A stretch of 64,000 nt of DNA from JAGVSR01 sp031413815 (GCA_031413815.1 JANOFU010000015.1:47418-111417); one strand, 5' to 3'. Shown: positions 26,737-35,678, counted from the stretch's first letter. The notes: generated by a model not told the origin, from the letters alone. Numbers and translations: made by a program.

Positions 26737-27824
26737 CACACAGCCTCCATGGCGTCGCCGCGCGCATGCAAGCGATAGGCGAGATACGCGAGCCCGGCTA
26801 CAATAAGACCCGCAGATAAGAAGAACACCGATGAGCCGAGCAGCGTGCCGATCGTCTTGGTATAGATGCCGAGGATTTCTGCCGAGAACCCAGCATAGCC
26901 GAGCCACAGCACACCGCGGTTCTGTGTGGTCAATCCCCACCAAATGGCAGCCAGCGTCAGCACGAGCGTCAGAATAGCCAACAAAATGAAGTGATCCAGC
27001 ATTGTCATGTCGAAGAACTGCTGCGCGAACAGACCCGCGAACGTGATCACCATCGCATATGGCACGATGGCCCGCGCGAGCCCCGCCCATTCCGATTGTG
27101 CGCGGCTTCCAATGATTGCGGCGGCTCCCAGCAGCACACCCAGCGCCGTGACGATTTCCTGTGCCAGTGATGTTTTGAGCAAGTACCCCAGCGACACGAT
27201 GAACCCCGTCAGCGTGACGGCTGACAGTTGGAACCCTGGCCCCCAGCGCTGCCACCAGAACGCCGCCGACACCACCGCCCAGCCCAACAGGAACGGCCAG
27301 AACACGGCGCCTCTTTGGGCCGTCTCCATGCCCGACCACACCGCAACCAGAACCATCGCGAAGGCGAGTGCCGGATTGGACCGGAACGCGAGACCTGCGA
27401 GCACCGCGCCGGCAGACCACAGCAGCACGGCATCCGGCGGGTTGCCGCTCATGTGATACATCTGTGAGACGAGCATGATGCTGGCGCCAAACACAGCCGT
27501 ACCGGTCAGCACCGCCGCATGACCAAAACCATCGAGCCCGCGCTGGATCATCGCGCCGGCGAACAGATACGCAGCCCAAAGGGACCCGATGAGAAGACCA
27601 AGCCGCAGCACACGCGGCATGTCCTGCCAGTTGGCCGCGACGAAACTCATCATCGCAAACCCGATCAGCACAGCGGCCAGCGTGGCGAGAACTGCCGGCA
27701 GCGCGATGCCGCCCCGGTTCAGCGCGATGTCGGCGCGAATGGCCTCTGCACCCTGCTCGCTCACCCAACCCGCTTGACGCCAGCGCGCAAGATCGCGCTC
27801 CACATGCTTGCGATAGCCCCACAT
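26736..27824 (-). CDS. DUF2157 membrane protein
   Basis: Protein of 362 residues. An N-terminal cytoplasmic helical part (HVERDLARWRQAGWVSEQGA, the DUF2157 hallmark) is followed by ten or more hydrophobic segments. The ATG at 27824 is 9 nt after AAGGAACG and gives the usual N-terminus MWGYRKHVERDLARW. Operon with the GDYXXLXY gene (1-nt overlap). Function unknown. Confidence 0.85.
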   Translation of the reverse strand: MWGYRKHVERDLARWRQAGWVSEQGAEAIRADIALNRGGIALPAVLATLAAVLIGFAMMSFVAANWQDMPRVLRLGLLIGSLWAAYLFAGAMIQRGLDGFGHAAVLTGTAVFGASIMLVSQMYHMSGNPPDAVLLWSAGAVLAGLAFRSNPALAFAMVLVAVWSGMETAQRGAVFWPFLLGWAVVSAAFWWQRWGPGFQLSAVTLTGFIVSLGYLLKTSLAQEIVTALGVLLGAAAIIGSRAQSEWAGLARAIVPYAMVITFAGLFAQQFFDMTMLDHFILLAILTLVLTLAAIWWGLTTQNRGVLWLGYAGFSAEILGIYTKTIGTLLGSSVFFLSAGLIVAGLAYLAYRLHARGDAMEAV

Positions 27825-28019
27825 CGGTGTCGCGTTCCTTCGGCTGGCCAGGATCAAAATAGTGAACGATGTTTATTTTATCAAACATTGTGTCGGCATC
27901 GCGGCGCACCGGTCCTGGCAGCCAAACAAAATGGGCGCGGAACGGAAAGCCGTCCCACGCCCAATCTTAGGTCACTGCTCGTTTGGCAGCGTCAGGCGAC
28001 GAACCCAACGCTCAACCCC

Positions 28020-28268
28020 TTACGGGGTCGGAGCAGGAGCAGGTGCCGGAGCTGGTGCGGGCTCTGCCGGTGCCGGAGCGGCAGGTGCCGGAGCGGGTTC
28101 AGCGGCCGGCGGAGCCGGTGTTGGTGCTGCGGCCGGTTCACTCGCGGCAGGCTTGGCCGCTTCAGGTGCAGCGGACTTCATGGCGTCATCGCCACCGCCT
28201 GTAGCCAGCAGCACGTACGCCAGCACGGCTGCAGCAAGTGCCAGCAAAATCGGAATAGCTTTACCCAT
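28020..28268 (-). CDS. Small membrane-anchored Ala/Pro-rich protein
   Basis: Protein of 82 residues. A short N-terminal membrane segment (AIPILLALAAAVLAYVLLA) is followed by a tail built from Ala-Pro-Glu repeats (EPAPAPAAPAPAEPAPAP). AAGGAG precedes the ATG at 28268. The tail is low complexity and could span periplasm or cell wall. Function unknown. Composition alone makes such frames suspect, but the ribosome site and anchor support it. Confidence 0.6.
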   Translation of the reverse strand: MGKAIPILLALAAAVLAYVLLATGGGDDAMKSAAPEAAKPAASEPAAAPTPAPPAAEPAPAPAAPAPAEPAPAPAPAPAPTP

Positions 28269-28461
28269 AGGGGTCTCCTTCAAGGTCACATGATTCGACA
28301 ACGGTCACGTTCTAAATAGGCGACAACAGGGCGGCGTTCCAGCATCAACTGTCATCTTGCCCCGGCGGGGCATGGGGTCACCTTACCGCATCCGCGCTCG
28401 ACGCAGGCCACGCTGCAGTGCAAACTGTCCACAATCATCATTGAAAAACAGGTGCCCGGCC

Positions 28462-29859
28462 GTGGAACTTGATGCCAGCATTCTGGCGCGAATTCAGTTC
28501 GCGTTCACGATCTCATTTCACATAATTTTTCCAAGCTTTACCATAGGCTTGGCAGCTTTCATCGCGACGCTTCTGGTGCGCTGGCGGATGACCGGCGACG
28601 ACAAGTTCCACCGCCTCGCCCGATTCTGGACCAAGATCTTTGCCGTCAGCTTTGCCATGGGCGTCGTGTCCGGCATCGTGTTGTCGTACCAATTTGGCAC
28701 CAACTGGGCGCGATTTTCCACAGTCGTCGGCAACGTGATGGGCCCGCTGCTGGGCTACGAGGTCCTGACCGCCTTCTTCCTGGAAGCCTCCTTCCTCGGC
28801 ATCATGCTGTTTGGCTGGAACCGGGTTTCGCCTAACTTACACGTCACGTCCGCCATCTTGGTCGCGATTGGCACATCGATTTCCGCGTTCTGGATTCTGG
28901 CCGCCAACAGCTGGATGCAAACGCCAGCCGGCCACGAAATCCGCGACGGCATCGCTTATCCCGTCGATTGGCTGCAAATCGTGTTCAACCCGAGCTTCCC
29001 CTATCGCTTCGCGCACATGTTTACCGCCGCTTACCTGACAACATCGATTGTCGTGCTGGCGGTCGGCGCGCGCTACTTGCTGCAGAACCGGTTCCACGAA
29101 GAAGCCAAGACCATGATGCGCATGGGCCTTGGGATGGTGATCGTGCTGGCACCACTGCAAGCGGTCATCGGTGATCTGCACGGCCTCAACACGGCTAAGT
29201 ATCAGCCCGCAAAAGTGGCGGCGATGGAAGCACACTGGGATGGCTCCAAGCCCGCCGCTCTCGTTTTATTCGCGATCCCCAACACCAAAGAAGAGCGCAA
29301 CGATTTCGAAATCTCGATTCCGGGCCTGGCCAGCTACATCATCACGCACGACTTCAATGGATTGTTCCCAGGCCTGAAAGACTTCAAACCCGAAGACCGC
29401 CCACCGATCCCCAACGTGTTCTTCTCGTTTCGCGCCATGGTCGGTATCGGCTTGCTGCTGATCGCCATGGGGTTTGCCGGCGGCTGGCTGTGGTGGCGGC
29501 AAAAATTGTTTGAGACAACGTGGTTCCTGCGGCCCGTGCAATACGCTTGGCCACTCGGCTTCATCGCCATTCTCGCTGGCTGGTGGGTGACAGAATCGGG
29601 CCGTCAGCCGTGGATCGCCACCGGCATCCTGAAAACCGCTGACGCCTTGTCGCCGGTACCGGCGTTCGCCATCCTGATCACGCTCATTCTGTTCGTCATT
29701 GTTTATACGGCCGTGTTCTCCATGGGCATTTACTACATCAATATGCTCATTGAAAAAGGCCCGAGCGGAGCAGCCGAAGCGCCATCGAAAGGCCTGCCGT
29801 CACGTCCGCTATCAGCCGCGAAAGATGCAACCCGCGAAGCCATTTCGGAAGCGAGCTAG
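28462..29859 (+). CDS. cioA: Cytochrome bd-type / cyanide-insensitive quinol oxidase subunit I
   Basis: Protein of 465 residues from GTG 28462, with nine membrane helices. The haem-ligand His lies in ISFHIIFPSF (helix 1). GRQPWIATG and GIYYINMLIEKG are family landmarks. The Q-loop region (about 245-330) is short, as in CioA-type enzymes, rather than the long E. coli CydA loop. It oxidises quinol and reduces oxygen to water without pumping protons. CioB follows 2 bp after its stop. The upstream in-frame region does not resemble the family. Confidence 0.93.
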   Translation: MELDASILARIQFAFTISFHIIFPSFTIGLAAFIATLLVRWRMTGDDKFHRLARFWTKIFAVSFAMGVVSGIVLSYQFGTNWARFSTVVGNVMGPLLGYEVLTAFFLEASFLGIMLFGWNRVSPNLHVTSAILVAIGTSISAFWILAANSWMQTPAGHEIRDGIAYPVDWLQIVFNPSFPYRFAHMFTAAYLTTSIVVLAVGARYLLQNRFHEEAKTMMRMGLGMVIVLAPLQAVIGDLHGLNTAKYQPAKVAAMEAHWDGSKPAALVLFAIPNTKEERNDFEISIPGLASYIITHDFNGLFPGLKDFKPEDRPPIPNVFFSFRAMVGIGLLLIAMGFAGGWLWWRQKLFETTWFLRPVQYAWPLGFIAILAGWWVTESGRQPWIATGILKTADALSPVPAFAILITLILFVIVYTAVFSMGIYYINMLIEKGPSGAAEAPSKGLPSRPLSAAKDATREAISEAS

Positions 29860-29861
29860 CC

Positions 29862-30875
29862 ATGGATGCGATCACCACTTGGTTGCCCCTCGTTTGGATC
29901 GGATTGCTGGGCACCGCCGTCGCGCTTTACGTGGTGCTCGACGGCTTCGATCTCGGCATCGCTATTCTGTTTCCGCTGAGCCCCGCCGAAGACGACCGCG
30001 ACGTGATGATGAACTCTGTCGCGCCGTTCTGGGACGGCAACGAAACCTGGCTCGTTCTTGGCGGCGGCGGATTGTTCGTCGCCTTCCCGATGGCCTACGG
30101 CATCATCATGTCGGGTCTCTATCTGCCAGTGACGATCATGCTGCTGGCGCTCGTGTTCCGCGGCGTCGCTTTTGAGTTCCGCTGGGTCGCCAAGCCCAAG
30201 CATGCGCTATGGGACTGGGCGTTCATGGGCGGCTCGATCACCGCGGCCTTCATGCAAGGCATCATCCTCGGCGGATTGTTGCAGGGTCTGACGGTGAAGG
30301 ACGGCGCGTTCGCCGGCGATGTGTTCGATTGGGCGACGCCGTTTGCCCTGTTCATCGGGTTCGCGACTGTCGCGGGATACGCACTGCTCGGCGCCACCTG
30401 GCTCATCATGAAAACGGAGGGCGAAGTTGCCGAAGGGGCGCGGCATCAGGCGCGCATCTTGTTGCCTGTCGTTCTCGTCGCGATGGCCATTATCAGCCTA
30501 TGGACGCCGCTCGCGTTCGATCGCATCTGGGACCGCTGGTTCAGTTGGCCGAACCTGCTGTACCTCTCGCCCATTCCGCTGCTGACGGCGCTGGCCGCTT
30601 ATGTTGGCTGGCGGGGATTAGAGCGGCGCGACGATAACACGCCGTTTATTGCCTCGGTTGCGCTGTTCCTGCTTGGCTTCGTGGGTCTAGCCATTTCAAA
30701 CTTGCCCTACCTCGTGCCACCGTCGATCACCGTTTGGGACGCTGCGGCGGTGCCGTCGTCGCAAATCTTCATGCTGGTCGGCACGCTCATCCTGCTGCCT
30801 GTGATCCTCGCCTACACCGTGTTCGTCTACTGGACCTTCCGCGGCAAAGTGCGGGTGGGTGAAGGGTATCATTGA
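29862..30875 (+). CDS. cioB: Cytochrome bd-type / cyanide-insensitive quinol oxidase subunit II
   Basis: Protein of 337 residues with eight membrane segments. The N-terminal signature YVVLDGFDLGIAILFP and PFWDGNETWLVLGGGGLFVA are typical of CydB/CioB. It pairs with CioA. No CydX-like small gene and no cydDC assembly genes follow directly. Confidence 0.94.
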   Translation: MDAITTWLPLVWIGLLGTAVALYVVLDGFDLGIAILFPLSPAEDDRDVMMNSVAPFWDGNETWLVLGGGGLFVAFPMAYGIIMSGLYLPVTIMLLALVFRGVAFEFRWVAKPKHALWDWAFMGGSITAAFMQGIILGGLLQGLTVKDGAFAGDVFDWATPFALFIGFATVAGYALLGATWLIMKTEGEVAEGARHQARILLPVVLVAMAIISLWTPLAFDRIWDRWFSWPNLLYLSPIPLLTALAAYVGWRGLERRDDNTPFIASVALFLLGFVGLAISNLPYLVPPSITVWDAAAVPSSQIFMLVGTLILLPVILAYTVFVYWTFRGKVRVGEGYH

Positions 30876-32296
30876 GGGGCAGCTGACGGGCTCTGTTCCA
30901 TCGAATTCTTATAAATCCGCCCGCCCTTCATGATCACTTTGAAGTTCTTTTCCGGATCGGCAACCAAGTCGAGGTTTTGCGTCGGATCGCCGTCGACGAG
31001 GATCAGGTCGGCGTGCGCATTGGCCTCGACGACGCCGAGTTTTCCGGGATACGGGTTTCGCGGCCCTGACATACTCAGTAACTCAGCATTGTCGTGCGTG
31101 ACGAGCTTAAGCGCCTCTGCGGGTGTGAACCACGCTTTCAGCTTCAGAATGTCCCCGTTCTGGTTCTTGTTGTTGGCGGGGTTGAACAGAAAGTCGGTCC
31201 CCCACGCGAGTTTGACATTGTACTTCTTAGCCCATTTGAACGCGCTGTCGGTTCCTTCGACGACCTTGTGCTTCTTAGCTCTCACGTCGGGGGTCGCGGT
31301 CGCCGGTGCTTCGTCGAGCGCCTGAAGGCTCAGCCAGGTGCCTTTTTCGGCTAGCAGCTTTAGGGTCTCTTCATCCAGCAGTTGCCCGTGCTCAATGCAT
31401 TTGACGCCGGCTTCAACCGCGCGTCGCACGGCTTTCGGCGTGTAGGCGTGCACGGTAACGTAGGTATTCCAGTCGTCAGCCGCATCGACGGCTGCTTTGA
31501 GTTCATCGAAGGTGTACTGGGCGACATCCAGCGGGTCGTAGGCCGACGCCGCCCCGCCTCCAGCCATTACTTTGATTTGAGCCGCTCCCGCTCTTAGATT
31601 TTCGCGGACTGCAGTCAGCACTTCGTCCCGGCCATCGGCAATGAACCCAACTCCCAGCTGCTCGCCCCTGGAAATGGTGCCGCCAAACCGGCGCGATTTT
31701 TCGTTGGGCAGCCGGGAGTCGCCGTGACCTGATGTTTGCGACACCATCGCGCCACTGGCGTAGATCCGTGGGCCGATCGCCTCGCCCTTATCGATCGCTT
31801 TTTTGAGGCCGAAGACAGGTCCCCCCATATCACGCGCGGAGGTGAAGCCGCGCAGGAGCATGTCTTTGGCCGCTGCGGCGGCTCGGCCATTCAGTTCTTC
31901 CGGCGTCGATTGAGGAAGCAGCAACTGCTTTTCAGTGCTTGCGCTCATGAAGATGTGGACATGGCTGTCGATCAAGCCCGGCATCAATGTCCGGCCGCCG
32001 CCATCGATGACTGTGCCGCCTGCGGGTGCTGGTATCATCCCAGCACCGATGGCGGCGATTTTGCCGGCGCTGACCAGAACACTCATGCCCTTGAGCAGAT
32101 CTGGGCCTTTGCCATCGAAGACATTGACGTTTGTAAACAGCGTATGGTCCGAGGCTGGCACGGCTTTGTCGTCAGACAAGGCTGGAGACAGAGAGCAGAC
32201 TACGATGACCGCCACTGTGCCAGCCAGGCCGCGTCGTCGTGATGACAGCTTTCGTGCAACGCTGTGCTGACGAGTGTCTGTGAGAGACGTAGACAT
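30869..32296 (-). CDS. Exported amidohydrolase (imidazolonepropionase/Xaa-Pro-dipeptidase-like)
   Basis: Protein of 475 residues. A signal sequence (GLAGTVAVIVVCSLSPALS) precedes an amidohydrolase barrel. Metal ligands are visible: HVH in GLIDSHVHIF, the carbamylated Lys in AQIKVMAGGG, His in TVHAYTPKAV and EHGQ, and the catalytic Asp in WGTDFLFNP. Such periplasmic enzymes cleave dipeptides or cyclic amides; the substrate is unknown. The ATG at 32296 is chosen because the upstream frame runs through repeat copy 3. Its stop overlaps the end of cioB by 7 bp on the opposite strand. Confidence 0.85.
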   Translation of the reverse strand: MSTSLTDTRQHSVARKLSSRRRGLAGTVAVIVVCSLSPALSDDKAVPASDHTLFTNVNVFDGKGPDLLKGMSVLVSAGKIAAIGAGMIPAPAGGTVIDGGGRTLMPGLIDSHVHIFMSASTEKQLLLPQSTPEELNGRAAAAAKDMLLRGFTSARDMGGPVFGLKKAIDKGEAIGPRIYASGAMVSQTSGHGDSRLPNEKSRRFGGTISRGEQLGVGFIADGRDEVLTAVRENLRAGAAQIKVMAGGGAASAYDPLDVAQYTFDELKAAVDAADDWNTYVTVHAYTPKAVRRAVEAGVKCIEHGQLLDEETLKLLAEKGTWLSLQALDEAPATATPDVRAKKHKVVEGTDSAFKWAKKYNVKLAWGTDFLFNPANNKNQNGDILKLKAWFTPAEALKLVTHDNAELLSMSGPRNPYPGKLGVVEANAHADLILVDGDPTQNLDLVADPEKNFKVIMKGGRIYKNSMEQSPSAAPQ

Positions 32297-32437
32297 TTGC
32301 GCATCCTGGCTGTGTGAGCGGCGATTCCCAGATGCTAATGGAATGCCTATCAACCGGCTAGCGGGATGCTGATGGTTGGGACGTCCTGGACAGAGATCCC
32401 ACTCAATGGACAAGCGAACTCGAGACATTTCTCCGCC

Positions 32438-32470
32438 GGTGTCAGACACCTCTCAGTGGTGTCTGACACC
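32438..32470. repeat. GGTGTCNGACACC double palindrome, copy 3
   Basis: GGTGTCAGACACC-TCTCAGT-GGTGTCTGACACC. 33 bp, between the amidohydrolase and the curlin-repeat gene. The 337-bp gap here also contains the variant at 32561 and nothing else that I can support. Confidence 0.88.
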
Positions 32471-32560
32471 GATCGTGATCACTGGCTCCCTGAACGCCAG
32501 CTAAACGCCGGCTTCGGATCCCATTCAGCAGCAGGAAGGCAGTCTCCACGCCAAGGGCAC

Positions 32561-32592
32561 GGGGTCAGGCACCAATTGGGGTGCCTGACCCC
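32561..32592. repeat. Variant double palindrome GGGGTCAGGCACC / GGTGCCTGACCCC
   Basis: GGGGTCAGGCACC-AATTGG-GGTGCCTGACCCC, the same architecture as the other copies with two substitutions per arm that preserve pairing. The compensated changes suggest that the fold matters rather than the sequence. Confidence 0.8.
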
Positions 32593-32633
32593 ACACCGCC
32601 TAGTTCCGGGTGATCGCGGCGGAGATGTTTCAA

Positions 32634-33062
32634 ATGCTGATGTTCAAATCGTCTCTTGGCAAGCCACTCGCTGGCCTCTGCCTCGCAACAGCCCTTCTTG
32701 TCCAACCTCTCGCATCGCTGTCTGCGTACGCCGGCAACATCGGATTTACCGTATCGCCCAAAGGCGATGAGGCGAAAGCGCTGCAAACCGGGCTGAAACT
32801 CTATTCGCTGGCCAAAGACCTGAAGCGGAAAAACCGCGCGCGCGTCGACCAAGTTGGCAGCGGCAATTCCGGTGCAGTCACGCAGAATGGCCAAAGCAAT
32901 TGGGGCCGCGTGTTTCAGCGCGGCCGAAATAACACCGGCGCCGTCACGCAAAACGGCAACAGCAATTCGTTCGCGCTGTTCCAATTCGGCAAGAATAACA
33001 CGTCAAGCCATACACAGGCCGGCAACAGCCAAGCCAGCGCGCGCTTTGAGCTCGGGTGGTAG
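32634..33062 (+). CDS. Curlin-repeat protein (CsgA/CsgB-like)
   Basis: Protein of 142 residues. A signal peptide (GLCLATALLVQPLASLSAYA) and a helical linker precede curlin-type repeats: VDQVGSGNSGAVTQNGQSN, VFQRGRNNTGAVTQNGNSN, LFQFGKNNTSSHTQAGNSQ. Each carries the Q-x-G-x-x-N-x-x-x-x-x-Q pattern that forms amyloid beta-turn repeats. It is shorter than E. coli CsgA (three to four repeats rather than five). No csgE, csgF or csgG export genes are in the window. ATG 32634 follows GGAG by 9 nt. It is flanked on both sides by the palindromic repeats. Confidence 0.8.
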   Translation: MLMFKSSLGKPLAGLCLATALLVQPLASLSAYAGNIGFTVSPKGDEAKALQTGLKLYSLAKDLKRKNRARVDQVGSGNSGAVTQNGQSNWGRVFQRGRNNTGAVTQNGNSNSFALFQFGKNNTSSHTQAGNSQASARFELGW

Positions 33063-33070
33063 TACCCGAG

Positions 33071-33104
33071 GGTGTCAGACACCATTTTAGGGGTGTCTGA
33101 CACC
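33071..33104. repeat. GGTGTCNGACACC double palindrome, copy 4
   Basis: GGTGTCAGACACC-ATTTTAGG-GGTGTCTGACACC, 8 bp after the curlin-repeat gene. Spacer of 8 rather than 7 bp. Confidence 0.85.
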
Positions 33105-33127
33105 GCATGGCGACCCCTAACCCCAAC

Positions 33128-33192
33128 GGGGACAGCTCCTTCGCACCATCCGGCGGGGTGAGGCCCGGCAGACGCGTGAACGAACTGTCCCC
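33128..33192. repeat. Inverted repeat with GGGGACAG / CTGTCCCC ends
   Basis: GGGGACAG (33128-33135) and CTGTCCCC (33185-33192) bracket a GC-rich 49-bp centre. It lies 24 bp after copy 4 and may be a second repeat family inserted in the same place. Confidence 0.55.
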
Positions 33193-33223
33193 AATTCTAG
33201 AACGCCCTTGTTCCAGTGAGCCC

Positions 33224-33427
33224 TCAGGCCGAGTACATATGCGGCACAGGCAGACGGGCATCAGCGGGCGGCGGTTGTGGTCCCACCACCCGGTCATCGC
33301 AAACACGGAACACTTCATTGGCCGCGGCGAGCACCAGACCTTCTGGGCCAGCCGCAACAGCACTCGTGAGGATCTCATCGACCCGGATCGGTGAAACGCA
33401 CACAGCCAGGGACATTGTTTTGCTCAT
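33224..33427 (-). CDS. Possible small protein, unknown
   Basis: A 67-codon frame starting MSKTMSLAVCVSPIRVDEIL, with mixed composition and no obvious low complexity. It could express divergently from trmFO. No family recognised and the ribosome site is weak (GGACGG). The remaining sequence between 33105 and 33547 shows only the inverted repeat at 33128. Confidence 0.3.
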   Translation of the reverse strand: MSKTMSLAVCVSPIRVDEILTSAVAAGPEGLVLAAANEVFRVCDDRVVGPQPPPADARLPVPHMYSA

Positions 33428-33547
33428 CGGACCGTCCAAGGTTGGTTTGTCTTTCCCCCGCGGCTATAACGACGGACTGTGCCGGATATTCCAGCCGCCG
33501 CAACCGGTTGTCTTCAAACACACTCGCCAGAAAGATAGCAGAACTAA

Positions 33548-34999
33548 ATGACACGCGTTCAACAGATCCATGTAGTTGGCGGCGGGCTCGCGGGTTCAGA
33601 GGCAGCGTGGCAGATCGCGCGCGCCGGCCTGCCGGTTATGCTCCATGAGATGCGTCCCCATCGCATGACCGAAGCCCACAAAACCGAGGGACTGGCGGAA
33701 CTCGTCTGCTCCAACTCATTCCGGTCGGATGAATGGGAGACGAACGCGGTCGGGCTGCTGCATGAAGAGATGCGCCGCGCGAACTCTCTCATTCTCGCGG
33801 CAGGCGACAAAACCAAACTTCCCGCCGGCGGCGCACTGGCGGTTGATCGCGACGCGTTTTCCGCCGAAGTCACGAGACGTCTCGAAGCTGAGCCGTTGGT
33901 CACCATCAGCCGCGCCGAAGTCGCCGGTCTGCCCCCCTCCGATTGGGACAATGTCATTGTCGCAACGGGGCCCCTCACCTCCCCCGATCTCAGCACCGCG
34001 ATCGCCGGATTGACGGGTGAAACGGAACTGGCGTTCTTTGACGCGATCGCACCTGTCATCCACTTTGACAGCATCGATCAGGACATCGTCTGGCGCGCCT
34101 CGCGCTACGACAAGGTCGGCCCGGCCGGCACGGGTGCGGACTATCTCAACTGCCCCATGAACCGCGACGACTATGAGCGTTTCATCGACGCGCTGCTGTC
34201 GGCTGAAAAAACCGTCTTCAAAGAGTGGGAAGCCAACACGCCGTATTTCGATGGCTGCTTGCCCGTCGAAGTGATGGCCGAACGCGGCCGCGAAACGTTG
34301 CGCTTTGGGCCCATTAAGCCCGTCGGACTTGATGACCCGCGCACCGGCCGATGGCCGCATGCCGTCGTGCAATTGCGCCAAGACAATGCCCTCGGCACGC
34401 TGTGGAACATGGTCGGGTTTCAGACCAAGATGAAGCATGCCGAACAAGTGCGCGTGCTGCGCATGATCCCGGGGCTGGCGAACGCCGAGTTCGCGCGGCT
34501 CGGCGGGCTGCATCGCAACACGTATCTCAATTCACCCAAAGTTCTGGATCGCGGCTTGCGCTTGAAAGCGATGCCGCGCTTGCGGTTCGCGGGTCAGATC
34601 ACGGGTGTCGAAGGCTATGTCGAGAGCGCGGCCATTGGATTGCTGGCTGGCCGGTTTGCGGCAGCGGACCGATTGGGATCGGCAGTGGCTGCGCCGCCAG
34701 CCACGACCGCACTCGGCGCGCTGCTCGATCATATTACGGGCGGGCATATTGTTGAAGATGTGGTGTCAGACACCACTGAGAGGTGTCTGACACCAGTTGC
34801 AAAACCCCGCTCATTCCAGCCGATGAACATCAACTACGGTTTGTTGCCGCCGATGGACAACCTCCCGGATCGCACCGCAGACGGCAAACGCCTCAAAGGC
34901 ACCGAGCGCGGGCTTGCAAAAAAGCGCGCGCAGTCGCGTCGCGCGCTCGCCGATCTTGACGTCTGGCTAGGTCGCGCGGAACAATCGGCGGCTGAATAG
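33548..34999 (+). CDS. trmFO: Methylenetetrahydrofolate--tRNA-(uracil-5-)-methyltransferase with an in-frame repeat insertion
   Basis: Protein of 483 residues. FAD motif VVGGGLAGSEAAWQIARAG at the N-terminus; GLAELVCSNSFRSD, PMNRDDYERF, ALGTLWNMVGFQTK and FQPMNINYGLLPP are all TrmFO landmarks. It makes 5-methyluridine at position 54 of tRNA using methylene-THF and FADH2. Between GGHIVEDV and AKPRSFQPMN the frame runs through a 33-bp copy of the dispersed palindrome (34762-34794), adding about 11 residues (VSDTTERCLTP) that other members are not expected to have. The length is a multiple of three, so the gene stays open and is probably functional. Confidence 0.94.
   Translation: MTRVQQIHVVGGGLAGSEAAWQIARAGLPVMLHEMRPHRMTEAHKTEGLAELVCSNSFRSDEWETNAVGLLHEEMRRANSLILAAGDKTKLPAGGALAVDRDAFSAEVTRRLEAEPLVTISRAEVAGLPPSDWDNVIVATGPLTSPDLSTAIAGLTGETELAFFDAIAPVIHFDSIDQDIVWRASRYDKVGPAGTGADYLNCPMNRDDYERFIDALLSAEKTVFKEWEANTPYFDGCLPVEVMAERGRETLRFGPIKPVGLDDPRTGRWPHAVVQLRQDNALGTLWNMVGFQTKMKHAEQVRVLRMIPGLANAEFARLGGLHRNTYLNSPKVLDRGLRLKAMPRLRFAGQITGVEGYVESAAIGLLAGRFAAADRLGSAVAAPPATTALGALLDHITGGHIVEDVVSDTTERCLTPVAKPRSFQPMNINYGLLPPMDNLPDRTADGKRLKGTERGLAKKRAQSRRALADLDVWLGRAEQSAAE
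34762..34794. repeat. GGTGTCNGACACC double palindrome, copy 5, inside trmFO
   Basis: GGTGTCAGACACC-ACTGAGA-GGTGTCTGACACC, 33 bp, entirely within the coding frame of trmFO near its 3' end. It is identical in arms to the intergenic copies. Confidence 0.9.
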
Positions 35000-35059
35000 A
35001 AGACGACCATCCGGCTCGCGGAGTATCCCGCGCGATGGTCACAATAAAGAGGCAACGGA

Positions 35060-35569
35060 ATGTACGATCGGCCGCTTGTGCCGCCCAGCTTTGAGGTTCC
35101 GCAACGGTTGACCGGCAACGGATATCACTTGCGGATATTGTCGATCGACGATGTCGATAAAGACTTCGAAGCGGTAACGGAGAGTGCTAGCCGCCTTCGC
35201 GGTCTTCTTGATCGAGATGGATCGTGGCCTGATGGGTTGACCAAGACGGAAAACCTGATCGATCTGGCATGGCATCAACGCGAATTCACTTTGCGCCACT
35301 CGTTCGCCTACACCGTGATGTCAGCGGACGAAAGCAGGTGCCTTGGCTGCCTGTATATTTTCCCCAGTCCCGTTCAAGCATTCGACGCGGCGGTCTACTA
35401 CTGGGTCCGCACATCACCGAACGCTGACTGCTTCGATCAAGAACTCGGCGCTCTGATCCGGACTTGGATTGCGGACAGCTGGCCGTTCAAAGTGGTGGAA
35501 TTTCCGGGCCGCGACACGCGCTGGCAGGACTGGACACCGCAACAATCAGTGAGCACCATTTCACCCTGA
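35060..35569 (+). CDS. Small GNAT-like protein
   Basis: Protein of 169 residues. LTGNGYHLRILSIDDVDKDF near the N-terminus and HSFAYTVMSADESRCLGCLY recall the beta-sheet core of GNAT acetyltransferases (RimJ-type), with AAVYYWVRTS as a possible central strand. The acetyl-CoA loop is not clear, so activity is uncertain. AAAGAGG precedes the ATG. Located 60 bp after trmFO on the same strand. Confidence 0.6.
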   Translation: MYDRPLVPPSFEVPQRLTGNGYHLRILSIDDVDKDFEAVTESASRLRGLLDRDGSWPDGLTKTENLIDLAWHQREFTLRHSFAYTVMSADESRCLGCLYIFPSPVQAFDAAVYYWVRTSPNADCFDQELGALIRTWIADSWPFKVVEFPGRDTRWQDWTPQQSVSTISP

Positions 35570-35678
35570 GTTTGGCCGGCACTTGTCTCGTGTTGATCCA
35601 GCCGGTTGGCACGTCACCCCTCCTCAGTGTTTGGCTGCAAACCCTCACCAAAAAGCTAACTGGCCGTAAGGACGTGCA

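Noticed and set aside
26737..27909. Upstream extension of the GDYXXLXY frame (total 582 codons)
   Set aside because: The extra part lies in another frame over the DUF2157 gene and has the composition of a shadow frame; the ATG at 26736 and the 1-nt overlap define the real start.
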